Shown here piece by piece: positions 10,001 through 17,837 of a stretch of DNA of 64,000 nucleotides; positions within the stretch are counted from its first letter, which is position 1; each line of letters opens with the position of its first letter. Source of the DNA: Sphingopyxis flava. Its GTDB lineage: Bacteria; Pseudomonadota; Alphaproteobacteria; Sphingomonadales; Sphingomonadaceae. The notes under the pieces are model-generated. The model worked only from the letters and a program-made list of their open reading frames with translations, did no database searches and was not told where the DNA came from. The stretch spans positions 177,447 to 241,446 of the forward strand of contig NZ_FUYP01000003.1 of assembly GCF_900168005.1 (NCBI RefSeq). Direction: 5' to 3'. The position numbers and the translations under genes are program-made.

Positions 10001-10169
10001 CCAGGCGCCCTTCCGCCAACTTATTTCCTCCGCGAAAGGCTTTTACGACCCGACGCTGGTGATCGAACAGAATCTGCCGACCCTGCTGCGCGTGCAGCAA
10101 GAGGTCGATGCCGCCAAAGCGGGCGCTGAATCGCCCGTTCAGCCCCCAGAAAGCGAGCCCGTGCCATGA
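7008..10169 (+). CDS. ydbH: YdbH-family AsmA-like intermembrane lipid transport protein
   Basis: The protein is about 1053 residues. It has a single N-terminal membrane anchor (residues about 21-37, following KRLFKKRW) and a very long beta-rich periplasmic part ending in a dicarboxylic-amino-acid-rich tail. The C-terminal region (IEQNLPTLLRVQQEVDAA) and the position directly before ynbE and ydbL identify the YdbH family. In E. coli, YdbH with lipoprotein YnbE forms a bridge that carries phospholipid to the outer membrane, overlapping in function with TamB and YhdP. The start is uncertain. The frame opens at TTG 6924, but GTG 7008 with GAGGA ten bases upstream is preferred. It overlaps ynbE by four bases. 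Confidence 0.87.
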   Translation: MQAITDPEAPRTPKRLFKKRWLTAGAAAAMALGLWVAREPIADRYIRDELDGRGIPARYTIEEIGFRTERLSDVVIGDPARPDLTARIVEVSIGYGISGPYISEIRADGVRLYGRVVEGQLSLGALDKFRDPADKTPFALPDISVILADARARVETPWGDVGAVLNGGGNLRKNFAGKLALVAPVLVAAGCSAQELSFYGDVRVRNVRPTLTGALRGERLVCGNVGAAVDSPQIAIDVSLAETLQSWRGTADARLAKLEAGRMNAKKLGLRARFSGSAARTTLDGSAEVAELSAGDFSARRVEMSAKAEVGHGSPQVEGDVRFVEASASPELRRSMAASAARLDASPLGPLAAKAAAALSHMLADASGSSGFALSGEGRAAHFELVAPQLRSASGASVAGSAGSRIAWLLAEPTPLVTIAGDWTFGGGGLPSGSLALDRRADGTTRGEARFAPYAADGARLELDPVRFWGGQDQMLRFATRATLSGPLADGRVEGLTVPLAGTIASSGEISLAGGCTRVGFDRLAASGFRIARAGIDLCSRPRAPLFRAGPAGLRGTVLTRDIALRGTSGTGPFAFDAGRGEVDLSAMRWMLAGADVRLGEGDSVTRFAADRISGRGVSGGMQGSLSGASGKIGAVPLVLSDIAGSWRWQGGALTLDGSLGLSDAEPDPRFFPLVSDTATLRYAEGGIDAAASFRERKSGRKILDVVIRHDLEPGTGFADLDAPEIRFDEGFQPDQLTRLALGVVANVQGSVVGGGRIEWSPQAVTSRGTFATANTNLAAAFGPVKGLTTTLTFVDLINLRTAPAQIATIAEINPGIPVIDGTIEYRLLGDNRVRIEGGRWPLAGGELVLHPATLDFNASEPRRLSFDIVGVDAAAFLQQFGFENIHATGTFDGTLPVEFDGLGGRIVGGRIDSRGGGGTLAYVGELSNHNLGAIANFAFGALRSLKYDDLTIMLNGDLDGEMVTDIRFGGVGQGEGATQNFLTRQIAKLPFVFNVKIQAPFRQLISSAKGFYDPTLVIEQNLPTLLRVQQEVDAAKAGAESPVQPPESEPVP

Positions 10170-10381
10170 CGATATCCAACAAGGAAAGCAGGAGGCTGAA
10201 CTTTGACGGCCGATATCTGGCAACCCTCTGCGCCATGGCGGGTCTTTCCGCCTGTGTGCAGATCGAAACGCCCGACAAGCCGATCGAAATCAACCTCAAC
10301 ATCAACATCAAGCAGGAAATCATCTACAGGCTCGATGGCGATGCGAAGAAATTGATCGAGCAGAATGAGGACATCTTCTGA
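10166..10381 (+). CDS. ynbE: YnbE-family outer-membrane lipoprotein
   Basis: This is a 71-residue protein with a short signal sequence ending in the lipobox LSAC (cysteine at about residue 30). The YnbE core follows: VQIETPDKPIEINLNINI and then EIIYRL. In E. coli YnbE completes the YdbH bridge at the outer membrane by extending its beta-sheet. The ATG overlaps the ydbH stop. The small size, lipobox and gene order together make the call firm. Confidence 0.92.
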   Translation: MTISNKESRRLNFDGRYLATLCAMAGLSACVQIETPDKPIEINLNINIKQEIIYRLDGDAKKLIEQNEDIF

Positions 10382-10400
10382 TCGAACACGAGCATAGAGG

Positions 10401-10808
10401 GTGATGATCATGCGTTGGAAAAACTGGAAATTGGGTGGGATGGCGATGGGGACAGTGGCGGTGACCGCCGCGATTGCGGTCGCGATCCCCTCGGCGATGG
10501 CGCAGCGAGACCCCGCTTATGAGGCGGCGCGCGCGGCAGGGCAGATCGGCGAACAGCCCGACGGCTATCTGGGTTTTGTGTCGAACCCGACCCCGGCGAT
10601 CCGCGATATCGTCAAGGATATCAACATCAAGCGCAAGGCGGCCTACACCGCGAATGCGCCGCAGGGTAGCACGGTTGAACAATTTGCCTTTGCGACCGGA
10701 TGCAATCTGATTGCGAAGACGAAGCCGGGCGAAAAATACAAAGCGCCCGACGGTCGCTGGCTGACGCGCGACAGTGGTCCGCCAGTGCGCGATTCGCGCT
10801 GTCCCTAA
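10401..10808 (+). CDS. ydbL: YdbL-family (DUF1318) periplasmic protein
   Basis: The 135-residue product has a signal peptide (cleavage after SAMAQ) and the DUF1318 region: AARAAGQIGEQPDGYLGFV, then VKDINIKRKAAYTANA and VEQFAFATGCNLIAKTKPGEKY. It follows ynbE by 19 bases in the order ydbH-ynbE-ydbL found in enterobacteria, where YdbL modulates the YdbH-YnbE bridge. A two-Met start (MMIM) leaves the exact first residue open by one or three codons. Confidence 0.9.
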   Translation: MMIMRWKNWKLGGMAMGTVAVTAAIAVAIPSAMAQRDPAYEAARAAGQIGEQPDGYLGFVSNPTPAIRDIVKDINIKRKAAYTANAPQGSTVEQFAFATGCNLIAKTKPGEKYKAPDGRWLTRDSGPPVRDSRCP

Positions 10809-10840
10809 ATTCCTGTTTTCAAGGGCGCCTGCGGGCGTCA

Positions 10841-10876
10841 ATGCCGCCGCGCCCCTAAACGCGGCGGCATTTTTTG
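10841..10876 (+). terminator. Rho-independent terminator of the ydbH operon
   Basis: A perfect 11-bp stem (ATGCCGCCGCG with its complement) and an eight-base loop CCCCTAAA are followed directly by TTTTTT. It lies 32 bases after ydbL. Confidence 0.88.
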
Positions 10877-11014
10877 TGCACCTGCGCACAAGCATTGACT
10901 TCATGGGGCGGCGTTCCTAAACGGGCCGCGCCTTAGGGGTCCCCCGATTTTTCGGGCCTTTTTTCGCAGGCAGGATCGGAGGTTTCCGCTTCTGTTTCAG
11001 GAGGATGGCACAAG

Positions 11015-11335
11015 ATGACGGGGAATGGCAGCGATCCGGAACTTGGCTCGGAGGATTCGCGCCTGGTCTCGCTCGAAGAGCGATTGGACCGGGCCGAAGC
11101 CGCAGAAGCGAGACGGACCGCGGTGAGCGCCGGACCGGAATCCGATGCCAATTACCGGCTCGGCAACCGCGTCTTGGCCGAACTGCTGGGCGGACTGATC
11201 GGCGGTGCCTTGTTCGGCTGGCTGATTGACCGCATCGCAGGTACGTCGCCCTGGGGTTTGTTGGGGATGTTGTTCATGGGGATCGTCGTGGCCTTCCGGA
11301 ACATCATCCGCCTGTCTTCGGCGCCTCGCAAATAG
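11015..11335 (+). CDS. atpI: AtpI/AtpZ-family ATP synthase assembly protein
   Basis: The 106-residue protein has a charged N-terminal half and two transmembrane helices (about residues 55-71 and 78-96, LLGGLIGGALFGWLIDRI and GLLGMLFMGIVVAF). This is the layout of the AtpI/AtpZ family, which helps assemble the c-ring and may carry magnesium. It opens the F0 cluster, 67 bases before atpB. A GGAGG ten bases upstream supports ATG 11015 over an out-of-frame ATG inside the ribosome-binding site. Confidence 0.87.
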   Translation: MTGNGSDPELGSEDSRLVSLEERLDRAEAAEARRTAVSAGPESDANYRLGNRVLAELLGGLIGGALFGWLIDRIAGTSPWGLLGMLFMGIVVAFRNIIRLSSAPRK

Positions 11336-11402
11336 GCGGGCGCAAACGAAATTCTCTCGCGGGACGGCCCACGGCCGCCTCGCCATACGCGTGGAGTGAA
11401 CA

Positions 11403-12188
11403 GTGGCGGCGGAATCCGGCAAGATCGACCCGATGCACCAGTTCGAGGTGACGCCGCTTGGCGGCGGCTTCAACCTTGGCGGGCATGAAATCTTGTTTAC
11501 GAACAGCGCGCTGTGGATGGTTGTTGCCGCAATCGCGCTGGGCATTTTCATGTGGGGCGGAATGCGCCGCCAGCTCATACCGGGCCGCTGGCAGGCCGCG
11601 GTCGAAGGCTTCACCGGCTTCATCTCGAGCATGATGATGGCGAATATCGGGACCGAGGGCCGCAAATATACGCCCTATGTCTTCTCGCTCTTCATGTTCA
11701 TTCTGTTCTGCAATCTGCTCGGCATGTTGCCGCTGGGCGTCCTTGGCCTTCACCCCTTCACCGTCACCAGCCATATCGCGATCACGGGCGTCCTCGCGCT
11801 GATCAGCTTCGCGATCGTTCTTGTCGTTGGCTTCTGGCGTCACGGCCTCCACTTCTTTTCGCTGTTCGTGCCGCACGGAACGCCGCTCCCGATGATCCCG
11901 ATCATCGCGCCGATCGAGTTTGTTTCATTCATGGTGCGCCCCTTCAGCCTTGGTCTGCGTCTTTTTGTCGCGATGACCGCGGGTCACGTGCTGCTCAAGG
12001 TGCTGTCGGGCTTCGTGATCAATGGCTTCAACGCCGAAACATTGTGGCTCGGCTCGATCGTTTCGGTGCTCAGCTTTACCCTGATGATCGGTATCAGCGC
12101 GCTCGAACTGCTCGTTGCCGGCATCCAGGCCTATGTTTTCGCCCTGTTGACCTCGCTCTATATCAATGACGCGGTCAATCTCCACTAA
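11403..12188 (+). CDS. atpB: ATP synthase F0 subunit a
   Basis: Subunit a forms the proton half-channels next to the c-ring. The 261-residue protein has five to six membrane helices. The essential arginine lies in LGLRLFVAMTAGH, and PIEFVSFMVRPFSL and the C-terminal helix with ALELLVAGIQAYVFALLTSLYI are family signatures. The start is GTG at 11403 with GTGGAG upstream. It is part of the alphaproteobacterial F0 cluster, which is kept apart from the F1 genes; none of those occurs in the window. Confidence 0.97.
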   Translation: MAAESGKIDPMHQFEVTPLGGGFNLGGHEILFTNSALWMVVAAIALGIFMWGGMRRQLIPGRWQAAVEGFTGFISSMMMANIGTEGRKYTPYVFSLFMFILFCNLLGMLPLGVLGLHPFTVTSHIAITGVLALISFAIVLVVGFWRHGLHFFSLFVPHGTPLPMIPIIAPIEFVSFMVRPFSLGLRLFVAMTAGHVLLKVLSGFVINGFNAETLWLGSIVSVLSFTLMIGISALELLVAGIQAYVFALLTSLYINDAVNLH

Positions 12189-12230
12189 TTCACGTTTTAG
12201 AATAAACGCTTACACCCAAGGAGTAGTATA

Positions 12231-12458
12231 ATGGACGCAGAAGCAGCAAAGCTGATCGGTGCAGGTCTCGCCGCGATCGGTGCCGGCATGGCCGCCATCG
12301 GCGTGGGTAACGTCTTTGGCAGCTTCCTCGAAAGCGCGCTGCGCAATCCGGCTGCCGCCGACGGCCAGCAGGGCCGTCTGTTCATCGGCTTCGCCGCCGC
12401 CGAGCTTCTCGGCCTTCTGGCGTTCGTCGTTGCGATGATTCTGCTCTTCGTCGTCTGA
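12231..12458 (+). CDS. atpE: ATP synthase F0 subunit c
   Basis: The 75-residue hairpin forms the rotating c-ring. Helix 1 is glycine/alanine rich (LIGAGLAAIGAGMAAIGVG), the polar loop is RNPAAADGQ, and helix 2 carries the proton-binding glutamate in GFAAAELLGLLAF. An AAGGAG lies ten bases before the ATG. An intercistronic hairpin follows the gene, which may help raise its dosage over the other subunits. Confidence 0.97.
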   Translation: MDAEAAKLIGAGLAAIGAGMAAIGVGNVFGSFLESALRNPAAADGQQGRLFIGFAAAELLGLLAFVVAMILLFVV

Positions 12459-12472
12459 GTTCGACGATTTAG

Positions 12473-12500
12473 CGAAGCCGGTCCTGCTGGATCGGCTTCG
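12473..12500 (+). promoter_or_regulatory. Intercistronic hairpin after atpE
   Basis: CGAAGCCG and its exact complement CGGCTTCG (12 bases apart) can form an 8-bp stem in the 77-bp gap between atpE and atpF'. There is no T-run, so it is more likely an mRNA-stabilising or attenuating element than a full terminator. Such a hairpin would fit the need for many c subunits per complex. Confidence 0.4.
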
Positions 12501-12535
12501 TTGCGGATTTTCAGACAATTTAGGGTTCGCCTTTC

Positions 12536-13036
12536 ATGCCCCAGATAGCCCAGCTCACCGCTGACAATTGGTACCTTGCTTCGCAGCTTTTCTGGCTCCT
12601 GGTCGTATTCGCCGGCATTTATGTCGTGATCGGCCGCGGCATGCTGCCCAAGATCGAAGCGACGGTGGACGCACGCGACCGCAAGGTGGCGGACGATCTG
12701 GCAGCGGCCAAGGCTGCCCATGCCGCTGCGGATGCGCTCGAAGAAAGCTATCGCCAGCAGACCGAGGCGAGCCGCGCCGCGGCGCAAAAGGCGGTTGCCG
12801 ATGCCAAGGGCAAGGCCGCGCGCGATGCCGAAAAGCGTCTCGCAAAGGTCGACGTGGAGCTTGGCGAAAAGCTTTCGCTCGCAGAGGCGGACATTGCCGC
12901 GGCGCGCAAGTCGGCGATGGCTGAGATCGAATCGGTAGCGGTCGAAGCAGCCAGCGACCTTGTCGCGAAGCTGTCGGGCGCAAAGGTAGCTGCAGCAGAC
13001 GCCAAGGCGGCGGTGAAGGCGGTGCTCCATGGCTAA
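12536..13036 (+). CDS. atpG: ATP synthase F0 subunit b' (first b-type subunit)
   Basis: This is a 166-residue protein with one N-terminal membrane helix (FWLLVVFAGIYVVIG) and then a long charged coiled coil rich in Ala, Lys and Glu. The tandem of two different b-type genes after atpE is typical of Alphaproteobacteria and phototrophs; the first is the b' subunit. The gene overlaps the following b gene by eight bases. It forms one half of the b/b' peripheral stalk that holds F1 to F0. Confidence 0.93.
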   Translation: MPQIAQLTADNWYLASQLFWLLVVFAGIYVVIGRGMLPKIEATVDARDRKVADDLAAAKAAHAAADALEESYRQQTEASRAAAQKAVADAKGKAARDAEKRLAKVDVELGEKLSLAEADIAAARKSAMAEIESVAVEAASDLVAKLSGAKVAAADAKAAVKAVLHG

Positions 13037-13571
13037 TCTTATCATCATCCTTGCGGAAGCCTCCGGCGAAGCGCATGCCGCGCCGAAGGCGTTCGGCATG
13101 GACGCCACCGTCTGGGTCTCGATCGCGATGCTCGTGTTCCTCGGCATCCTGGTCTGGAAGGGCGTGCCCAAGATGATCGGCGCAATGCTCGACAAGCGCA
13201 TCGCCGAAATTTCAAAGCAGCTCGACGAAGCCGAGCAGCTTCGCCTCGACGCGGAATCGCTGAAGGCCGAATATGAAGCGAAGCTCGCCGATGCTGCCAA
13301 GGAGGCCGAGGAAATGCGCGCGCGCGCCGATGCCGAAGCCGAAGCGCTGGTTGCCAAGGCGAAGGCTGACGCAACCCAGTTGATCGCGCGCCGCAAGCAG
13401 ATGGCCGAAGAGCGCATCGCGGCGGCCGAAGCCGGCGCGCTCGCCGAGGTGCGCACCGCGGCCGCCAAGGCAGCGACCGACGCGGCCGCTGCCCTCATTG
13501 CGGCCAAGCATGACGCCGCGGCTGACAGGGCCCTGGTCGATCAGGCGATCGCGGCAGTCGCGAAGAGCTGA
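13029..13571 (+). CDS. atpF: ATP synthase F0 subunit b
   Basis: The 180-residue protein has an N-terminal membrane helix (VWVSIAMLVFLGILVW), KGVPKMIGAMLDKRIAEI and a long heptad coiled coil to the end (LAEVRTAAAKAATDAAAALIA). It is the second of the b-type stalk subunits and overlaps the b' gene by eight bases. A strong terminator follows, closing the F0 operon. Confidence 0.94.
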   Translation: MANLIIILAEASGEAHAAPKAFGMDATVWVSIAMLVFLGILVWKGVPKMIGAMLDKRIAEISKQLDEAEQLRLDAESLKAEYEAKLADAAKEAEEMRARADAEAEALVAKAKADATQLIARRKQMAEERIAAAEAGALAEVRTAAAKAATDAAAALIAAKHDAAADRALVDQAIAAVAKS

Positions 13572-13596
13572 TCCGGAAAAACCATCTTTGAGCCAG

Positions 13597-13627
13597 AGCG
13601 CCCGCGGACAATCCGCGGGCGCTTTTG
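13597..13627 (+). terminator. Rho-independent terminator of the F0 operon
   Basis: A perfect 12-bp stem (AGCGCCCGCGGA and complement, three-base loop CAA) ends in TTTT, 26 bases after atpF. Confidence 0.88.
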
Positions 13628-13852
13628 CGACAGGCTGGTCCTTTTCCGCCAGTCCCGGCACCCATAGTCCGCCCGAGCGGATGGGCGCGCAACATAATCC
13701 TGCTGTTGAGCACCAAGATCGAAAAAGGATGGTGCGATCCGCGAGCCTGCAGATTATCCTCGCGGCGGCGGGATGCGCGGCTGAACTCCTCCATCAGCCA
13801 CGCGACGCAAAATCCCCAGCCTTCGCCATGAAGGGTGCCCCTCGCGCGGCGC

Positions 13853-14572
13853 TTAATATCTGATCATGATACGCCGCGCGAGCGCAGGCGAGATGCTGTG
13901 GACGAGCCGCAGTATCTTCGTCTGACCCACCGCGACCTCGTCGCTGTCGGCCCGGATCCCGCGAGCGATTTCGGCTGCACAATCGCGCGCGGTCATCATC
14001 TTTCCGCCGCGCCCCGACGTCATGTTGGTCGCGACGAGCGGGGGGAGGGCTTCCATCACGTGGACGCCGCTGCCCTTCAGCAGATGGCGGATCGCCTGCG
14101 TGTAGCTGCGCAGCGCTGCCTTGGTCGCGCAATAGATGGCACCGTTCGCGCGCGGCGCGATGGCCAGGCCCGAGGTCACATTCACGATCATGGCCTTGCC
14201 CTGGGCGCTCAGCTGTGGAAGCAGCCGCGTGACGAGAGCGATTGGGGCGTAAAGGTTCGTATCGATGCACCGCGCCGCGCTTGCCAGCGTCGCCGCATTG
14301 GCCGGATCATAGTCGCTCCCCACCCCGGCATTATTCACGAGAAGCGCGAGCGGCTTTCCTGCAACACCCTTGGCGATCGCATCGATACCCGCTGCCTCCG
14401 ACAAATCTCCGGCGATAGTTCCAAAACCCAGCGCCTGCATCGCGGCCAGCTTCTCGGCCGATCGCCCCGTCACGATCACAGCTGCGCCAAGGCCCTGGAG
14501 TTGCAGCGCGATTTCGCGGCCGATGCCGTCACTGCCTCCAGTGACAAGGGCGAGCATTCCCCGAACATCCAT
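13853..14572 (-). CDS. Short-chain dehydrogenase/reductase
   Basis: The 239-residue NAD(P)-dependent oxidoreductase has the Rossmann motif TGGSDGIG near the N-terminus, NNAG at about residue 85, a serine in VNVTSG and the catalytic YCATK (Tyr-x-x-x-Lys). The classical SDR fold is certain; the substrate is not readable. ATG 14572 is chosen because GGGAGGG lies five bases before it and the glycine-rich loop follows within ten residues. It is divergent from uvrC with a 67-bp gap, so the two share a promoter region. Confidence 0.88.
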   Translation of the reverse strand: MDVRGMLALVTGGSDGIGREIALQLQGLGAAVIVTGRSAEKLAAMQALGFGTIAGDLSEAAGIDAIAKGVAGKPLALLVNNAGVGSDYDPANAATLASAARCIDTNLYAPIALVTRLLPQLSAQGKAMIVNVTSGLAIAPRANGAIYCATKAALRSYTQAIRHLLKGSGVHVMEALPPLVATNMTSGRGGKMMTARDCAAEIARGIRADSDEVAVGQTKILRLVHSISPALARRIMIRY

Positions 14573-14639
14573 TGGTCCCTCCCATGTTTTCCCCTGCGCA
14601 CTATGGCGGGTGCGATCGCCATCGCCTACATGCAAAATC

Positions 14640-16574
14640 ATGGCTCGCCCCAACGCTCCCGACCGATTCAACGAAGAAAAGGCCACCTACGTGATCCGCG
14701 GCAGCGGGGAGGCGGGAGACAAGCCTGACCTCGAGCGCGGTTCAGGGGTCATTCGCGATGTTGTGCGAAAGCTTCCGGTGCGTCCGGGTGTCTACCGCAT
14801 GCTCGATGCGCGCGGAGATGTGCTTTATGTCGGAAAGGCGCGCGCGCTCAGGAATCGCGTGAGCAACTATACCCAGGTCGCGCGCCTGCCCCAGCGGCTT
14901 CAGCGGATGGTCGCTCAGACGCGCGCAATGGAGATCGTCACCACGAACAGCGAGGCGGAGGCGCTGCTTCTCGAGGCGCAGCTGATCAAGCGCTATCGCC
15001 CCCCGTACAACGTCCTTTTGCGCGACGACAAAAGCTTTCCCTTCATTCTCCTGCGCATGGACCACAACTTTCCCCGTGTGCAGAAACACCGCGGCGCCCG
15101 GCGGGCGAAAGGACGCTATTACGGGCCATTTGCGAGCGCGGGATCGGTGAACCGCACGCTCAACGCGCTGCAGAAGACCTTTCTTCTGCGAAGCTGTACC
15201 GACAGTTTCTTCGCGAACCGTTCAAGACCGTGTCTCCTCTATCAGATCCGCCGCTGCTCGGCGCCTTGTGTAGGCCGTATCTCGAAAGAGGATTATGCAC
15301 GCCTGGTGGGCGACGCGCAGGATTTTCTCGAGGGCCGTTCAACAGCAGTGCAGAAGCGGCTCGGCGACGCGATGACGGAGGCGGCCGAGGCGATGGATTT
15401 CGAACTCGCAGCGGTCCTGCGCGACCGGCTGAAGTCATTGACCTTCATCCAGGGCAGTCAGTCGGTCCACGCTGACGGGCTTGGTGACGCCGACGTCTTC
15501 GCGCTCGCGGCAAAGGGCGGGCAGCTCTGCATCGCGGGTTTCTTCATCAGGGGCGGGCAGAATTGGGGCCATCGCAGCTTCTTTCCTGCCCATGTCGCCG
15601 GGGTTCCCGAGGAAGAGGTGCTCGCGAGCTTTCTCATGCAGTTTTACGAAGGCGTCCCGCCGCCCAAACTGATCCTCGTCGACCGTGAGCCGGCCGAATG
15701 CACGCTGCTCGCCGAGGCGCTGGGCGAGACCGCGGGGCGCAAGGTCGAGATCGGCGTGCCTCAGCGCGGAAGCCGCCGTCGCTTGCTCGAGCAGGCGGTG
15801 CGCAACGCCGGCGAGGAACTCGACCGGCGGCTCGCCGAGAGCAGCAGCCAGGCCCGGCTGGGGCGTGAACTTGCCGACCTGTTCGACCTCGAGGGGCCGC
15901 CGCAGCGCATCGAGATTTATGACAACAGCCACATTCAGGGCACCAATGCCTTGGGGGCGATGGTCGTCGCGGGCCCTGAGGGCTGGATCAAGGGCGCCTA
16001 TCGCAAATTCAATATCAAGCGCGCCGAAACACAGCCCGGTGACGATTTTGCGATGATGCGCGAGGTGTTCCACCGGCGCTTTGCGCGCGCGATCGAGGAG
16101 GACCCGGAGCGCGCGAAGGGCGCGTGGCCCGACCTCGTGCTGATCGATGGCGGCAAGGGGCAGGTGTCGGCGGTGTCGGAAGTGTTCGCCGAACTGGGGA
16201 TCGACGACTTGCCCTACGTCGGCGTCGCCAAGGGGCCCGACCGCAACGCCGGACGCGAAACATTCTACCTGCCCGACGGGCGCGAGTTCACCTTGCCGCC
16301 GAACAATGCGGTGCTTTTCTATATCCAGCGCCTTCGCGACGAGGCGCACCGTTTCGCGATCGGGGCGCATCGGCAAAAGCGCGCAAAAGCCATGGGAAGC
16401 TCGCCGCTCGACGAAGTGCCGGGCATCGGACCCGCGCGCAAGAAGGCCCTGTTGATGCATTTCGGTACCGCGCGCGCGATCCGCAGCGCAAGTCTTGAAG
16501 ACCTGAAGCGCGCGCCGGGCGTCAGCGCGGGCGTCGCGCAGGCCGTCTATGATTTCTACAATCCGCGAGGATAG
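14640..16574 (+). CDS. uvrC: UvrABC excinuclease subunit C
   Basis: UvrC makes both incisions around DNA lesions in nucleotide excision repair. The 644-residue protein has an N-terminal GIY-YIG nuclease (PGVYRMLDARGDVLYVGKA, about residues 47-65) and a central UVR motif around residue 240. The RNase H-like nuclease follows (IEIYDNSHIQG and VLIDGGKGQ), then C-terminal helix-hairpin-helix repeats (VPGIGPARKKALLMHFG). The start at 14640 gives the normal length; the frame is open further upstream without support. Confidence 0.97.
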   Translation: MARPNAPDRFNEEKATYVIRGSGEAGDKPDLERGSGVIRDVVRKLPVRPGVYRMLDARGDVLYVGKARALRNRVSNYTQVARLPQRLQRMVAQTRAMEIVTTNSEAEALLLEAQLIKRYRPPYNVLLRDDKSFPFILLRMDHNFPRVQKHRGARRAKGRYYGPFASAGSVNRTLNALQKTFLLRSCTDSFFANRSRPCLLYQIRRCSAPCVGRISKEDYARLVGDAQDFLEGRSTAVQKRLGDAMTEAAEAMDFELAAVLRDRLKSLTFIQGSQSVHADGLGDADVFALAAKGGQLCIAGFFIRGGQNWGHRSFFPAHVAGVPEEEVLASFLMQFYEGVPPPKLILVDREPAECTLLAEALGETAGRKVEIGVPQRGSRRRLLEQAVRNAGEELDRRLAESSSQARLGRELADLFDLEGPPQRIEIYDNSHIQGTNALGAMVVAGPEGWIKGAYRKFNIKRAETQPGDDFAMMREVFHRRFARAIEEDPERAKGAWPDLVLIDGGKGQVSAVSEVFAELGIDDLPYVGVAKGPDRNAGRETFYLPDGREFTLPPNNAVLFYIQRLRDEAHRFAIGAHRQKRAKAMGSSPLDEVPGIGPARKKALLMHFGTARAIRSASLEDLKRAPGVSAGVAQAVYDFYNPRG

Positions 16575-16671
16575 GGAAAAGCCGCCATTCTGTGTTCCGG
16601 CAGCGAAAGATGAAAGCGCCCCGCCGAAAGCACGCCAGCCGAGAAGAGCCCGTTGGGAGAAAGGGGAGAGG

Positions 16672-17064
16672 ATGGATTTTGCAGCCACCATGCCGCTGGC
16701 GAAAACGCTCGGCATTGCGATCGACGAAGGCACGAAGGATCGGGTTTCAGGCCGGCTCCTCGTTCGCGCCGACATATGTACCGCGGGGAACATCGTCCAC
16801 GGCGGCGCGATCATGGCCTTTGCGGATTGTCTCGGCGCGGTCGGCGCCTTCCTCAGCCTTCCTGAGGGTGCTAGCGGAACGACGACGATCGAAAGCAAGA
16901 CGAACTTTCTCGGCGCAGGGCCGGCAGGCTCCTGGCTCGTCGGCGAAGCGACGCCGGTGAAAGTCGGTAAACGCCTGTCGGTGTGGCAGACGCGCATTCG
17001 CATCGAGGGCGGCGCAGAGGTCGCACTGGTCACCCAGACGCAGATGGTGCTTTGGCCGTCCTGA
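16672..17064 (+). CDS. PaaI-type hotdog thioesterase
   Basis: The 130-residue hotdog-fold protein has the PaaI motif [18 protein letters not shown], with the catalytic aspartate in that helix, and the strand [14 protein letters not shown]. Such enzymes hydrolyse acyl- or aryl-CoA thioesters; the substrate cannot be told. GGGGAGAGG lies immediately before ATG 16672. It follows uvrC by about 100 bases and overlaps recO slightly. A second hotdog protein of the same class occurs next to gcrA in this window. Confidence 0.85.
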   Translation: MDFAATMPLAKTLGIAIDEGTKDRVSGRLLVRADICTAGNIVHGGAIMAFADCLGAVGAFLSLPEGASGTTTIESKTNFLGAGPAGSWLVGEATPVKVGKRLSVWQTRIRIEGGAEVALVTQTQMVLWPS

Positions 17065-17789
17065 ATGCCGAGGCTATCGTCTGCGCGGTGCGCGCGCATG
17101 GCGAACATGGCGCGATTCTGCGCGCGCTCACGCGCGATGCCGGGCTGGTTTCCGGCTATGTCCGCGGTGGGCGGTCACGGCGACTGCGTCCAATCCTGGT
17201 TCCGGGCAATCTTGTCGCGCTCGAACTTCGTGCACGCACCGACGAGCAACTGGGCAGCGCGACGGCCGAACTCCTGACGAGCCGGGCGCCGCTTCTCGCC
17301 GAGCCGCTCCCCGCATCGGCGATCGACTGGGCGACGAGCCTCACGGCAGCGACTTTGCCCGAAAGCCAGCCCTATCCGGCGCTTTATGCCGCCCTGTCAG
17401 GAGTTCTGGGTGCCATCGCCGCTGCAACCTCGGCGCGCCAATGGGCAGCGGCGCTTGCGCGCTACGAACTGCTGCTGCTCGCTGAACTCGGCTTCGGGTT
17501 GAACCTCGAGGAATGCGCTGCGACCGGCGTGAGGAGTGATCTGGCCTTTGTCAGCCCCAGAACAGGCGGAGCGGTGTGCGCGGGCGCGGCCGCGGGCTAC
17601 GAGGCCCGGCTGTTCCCGCTGCCCCGCTTCCTGCGCGGCGTCGACCACGATCCTGCGCTCAGCGACATTCTCGACGGGATGGCGATCACCGGCCATTTTC
17701 TCGATCGCGATCTTCTCGAAGGCCGCAACCGTGATTTGCTTGCCGTAAGGGAAAGATTGGTCGGCCGTCTCAAGAGGGCGGTTGCGTGA
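17052..17789 (+). CDS. recO: DNA repair protein RecO
   Basis: RecO helps load RecA on SSB-coated single strands in the RecFOR pathway. The product shows the N-terminal OB-fold ([37 protein letters not shown], given here as one span of the fold's first strands in three pieces: [24 protein letters not shown]). The C-terminal helical domain has [18 protein letters not shown]. The classical zinc-binding cysteines are not conserved here, since only one cysteine falls in that region. TTG 17052 is the likeliest start, overlapping the thioesterase gene by 13 bases; GTG 16983 is the alternative. Confidence 0.88.
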   Translation: MAVLNAEAIVCAVRAHGEHGAILRALTRDAGLVSGYVRGGRSRRLRPILVPGNLVALELRARTDEQLGSATAELLTSRAPLLAEPLPASAIDWATSLTAATLPESQPYPALYAALSGVLGAIAAATSARQWAAALARYELLLLAELGFGLNLEECAATGVRSDLAFVSPRTGGAVCAGAAAGYEARLFPLPRFLRGVDHDPALSDILDGMAITGHFLDRDLLEGRNRDLLAVRERLVGRLKRAVA

Positions 17790-17837
17790 CTCGCCGCCGC
17801 TCCTTAAGCGGCTGGCGAGAGATGAAAGGGCGAAGCG

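Noticed and set aside
15435..17108. 557-codon minus frame over uvrC
   Set aside because: It is antisense to uvrC and the thioesterase, both with clear motifs, and has no recognisable product.
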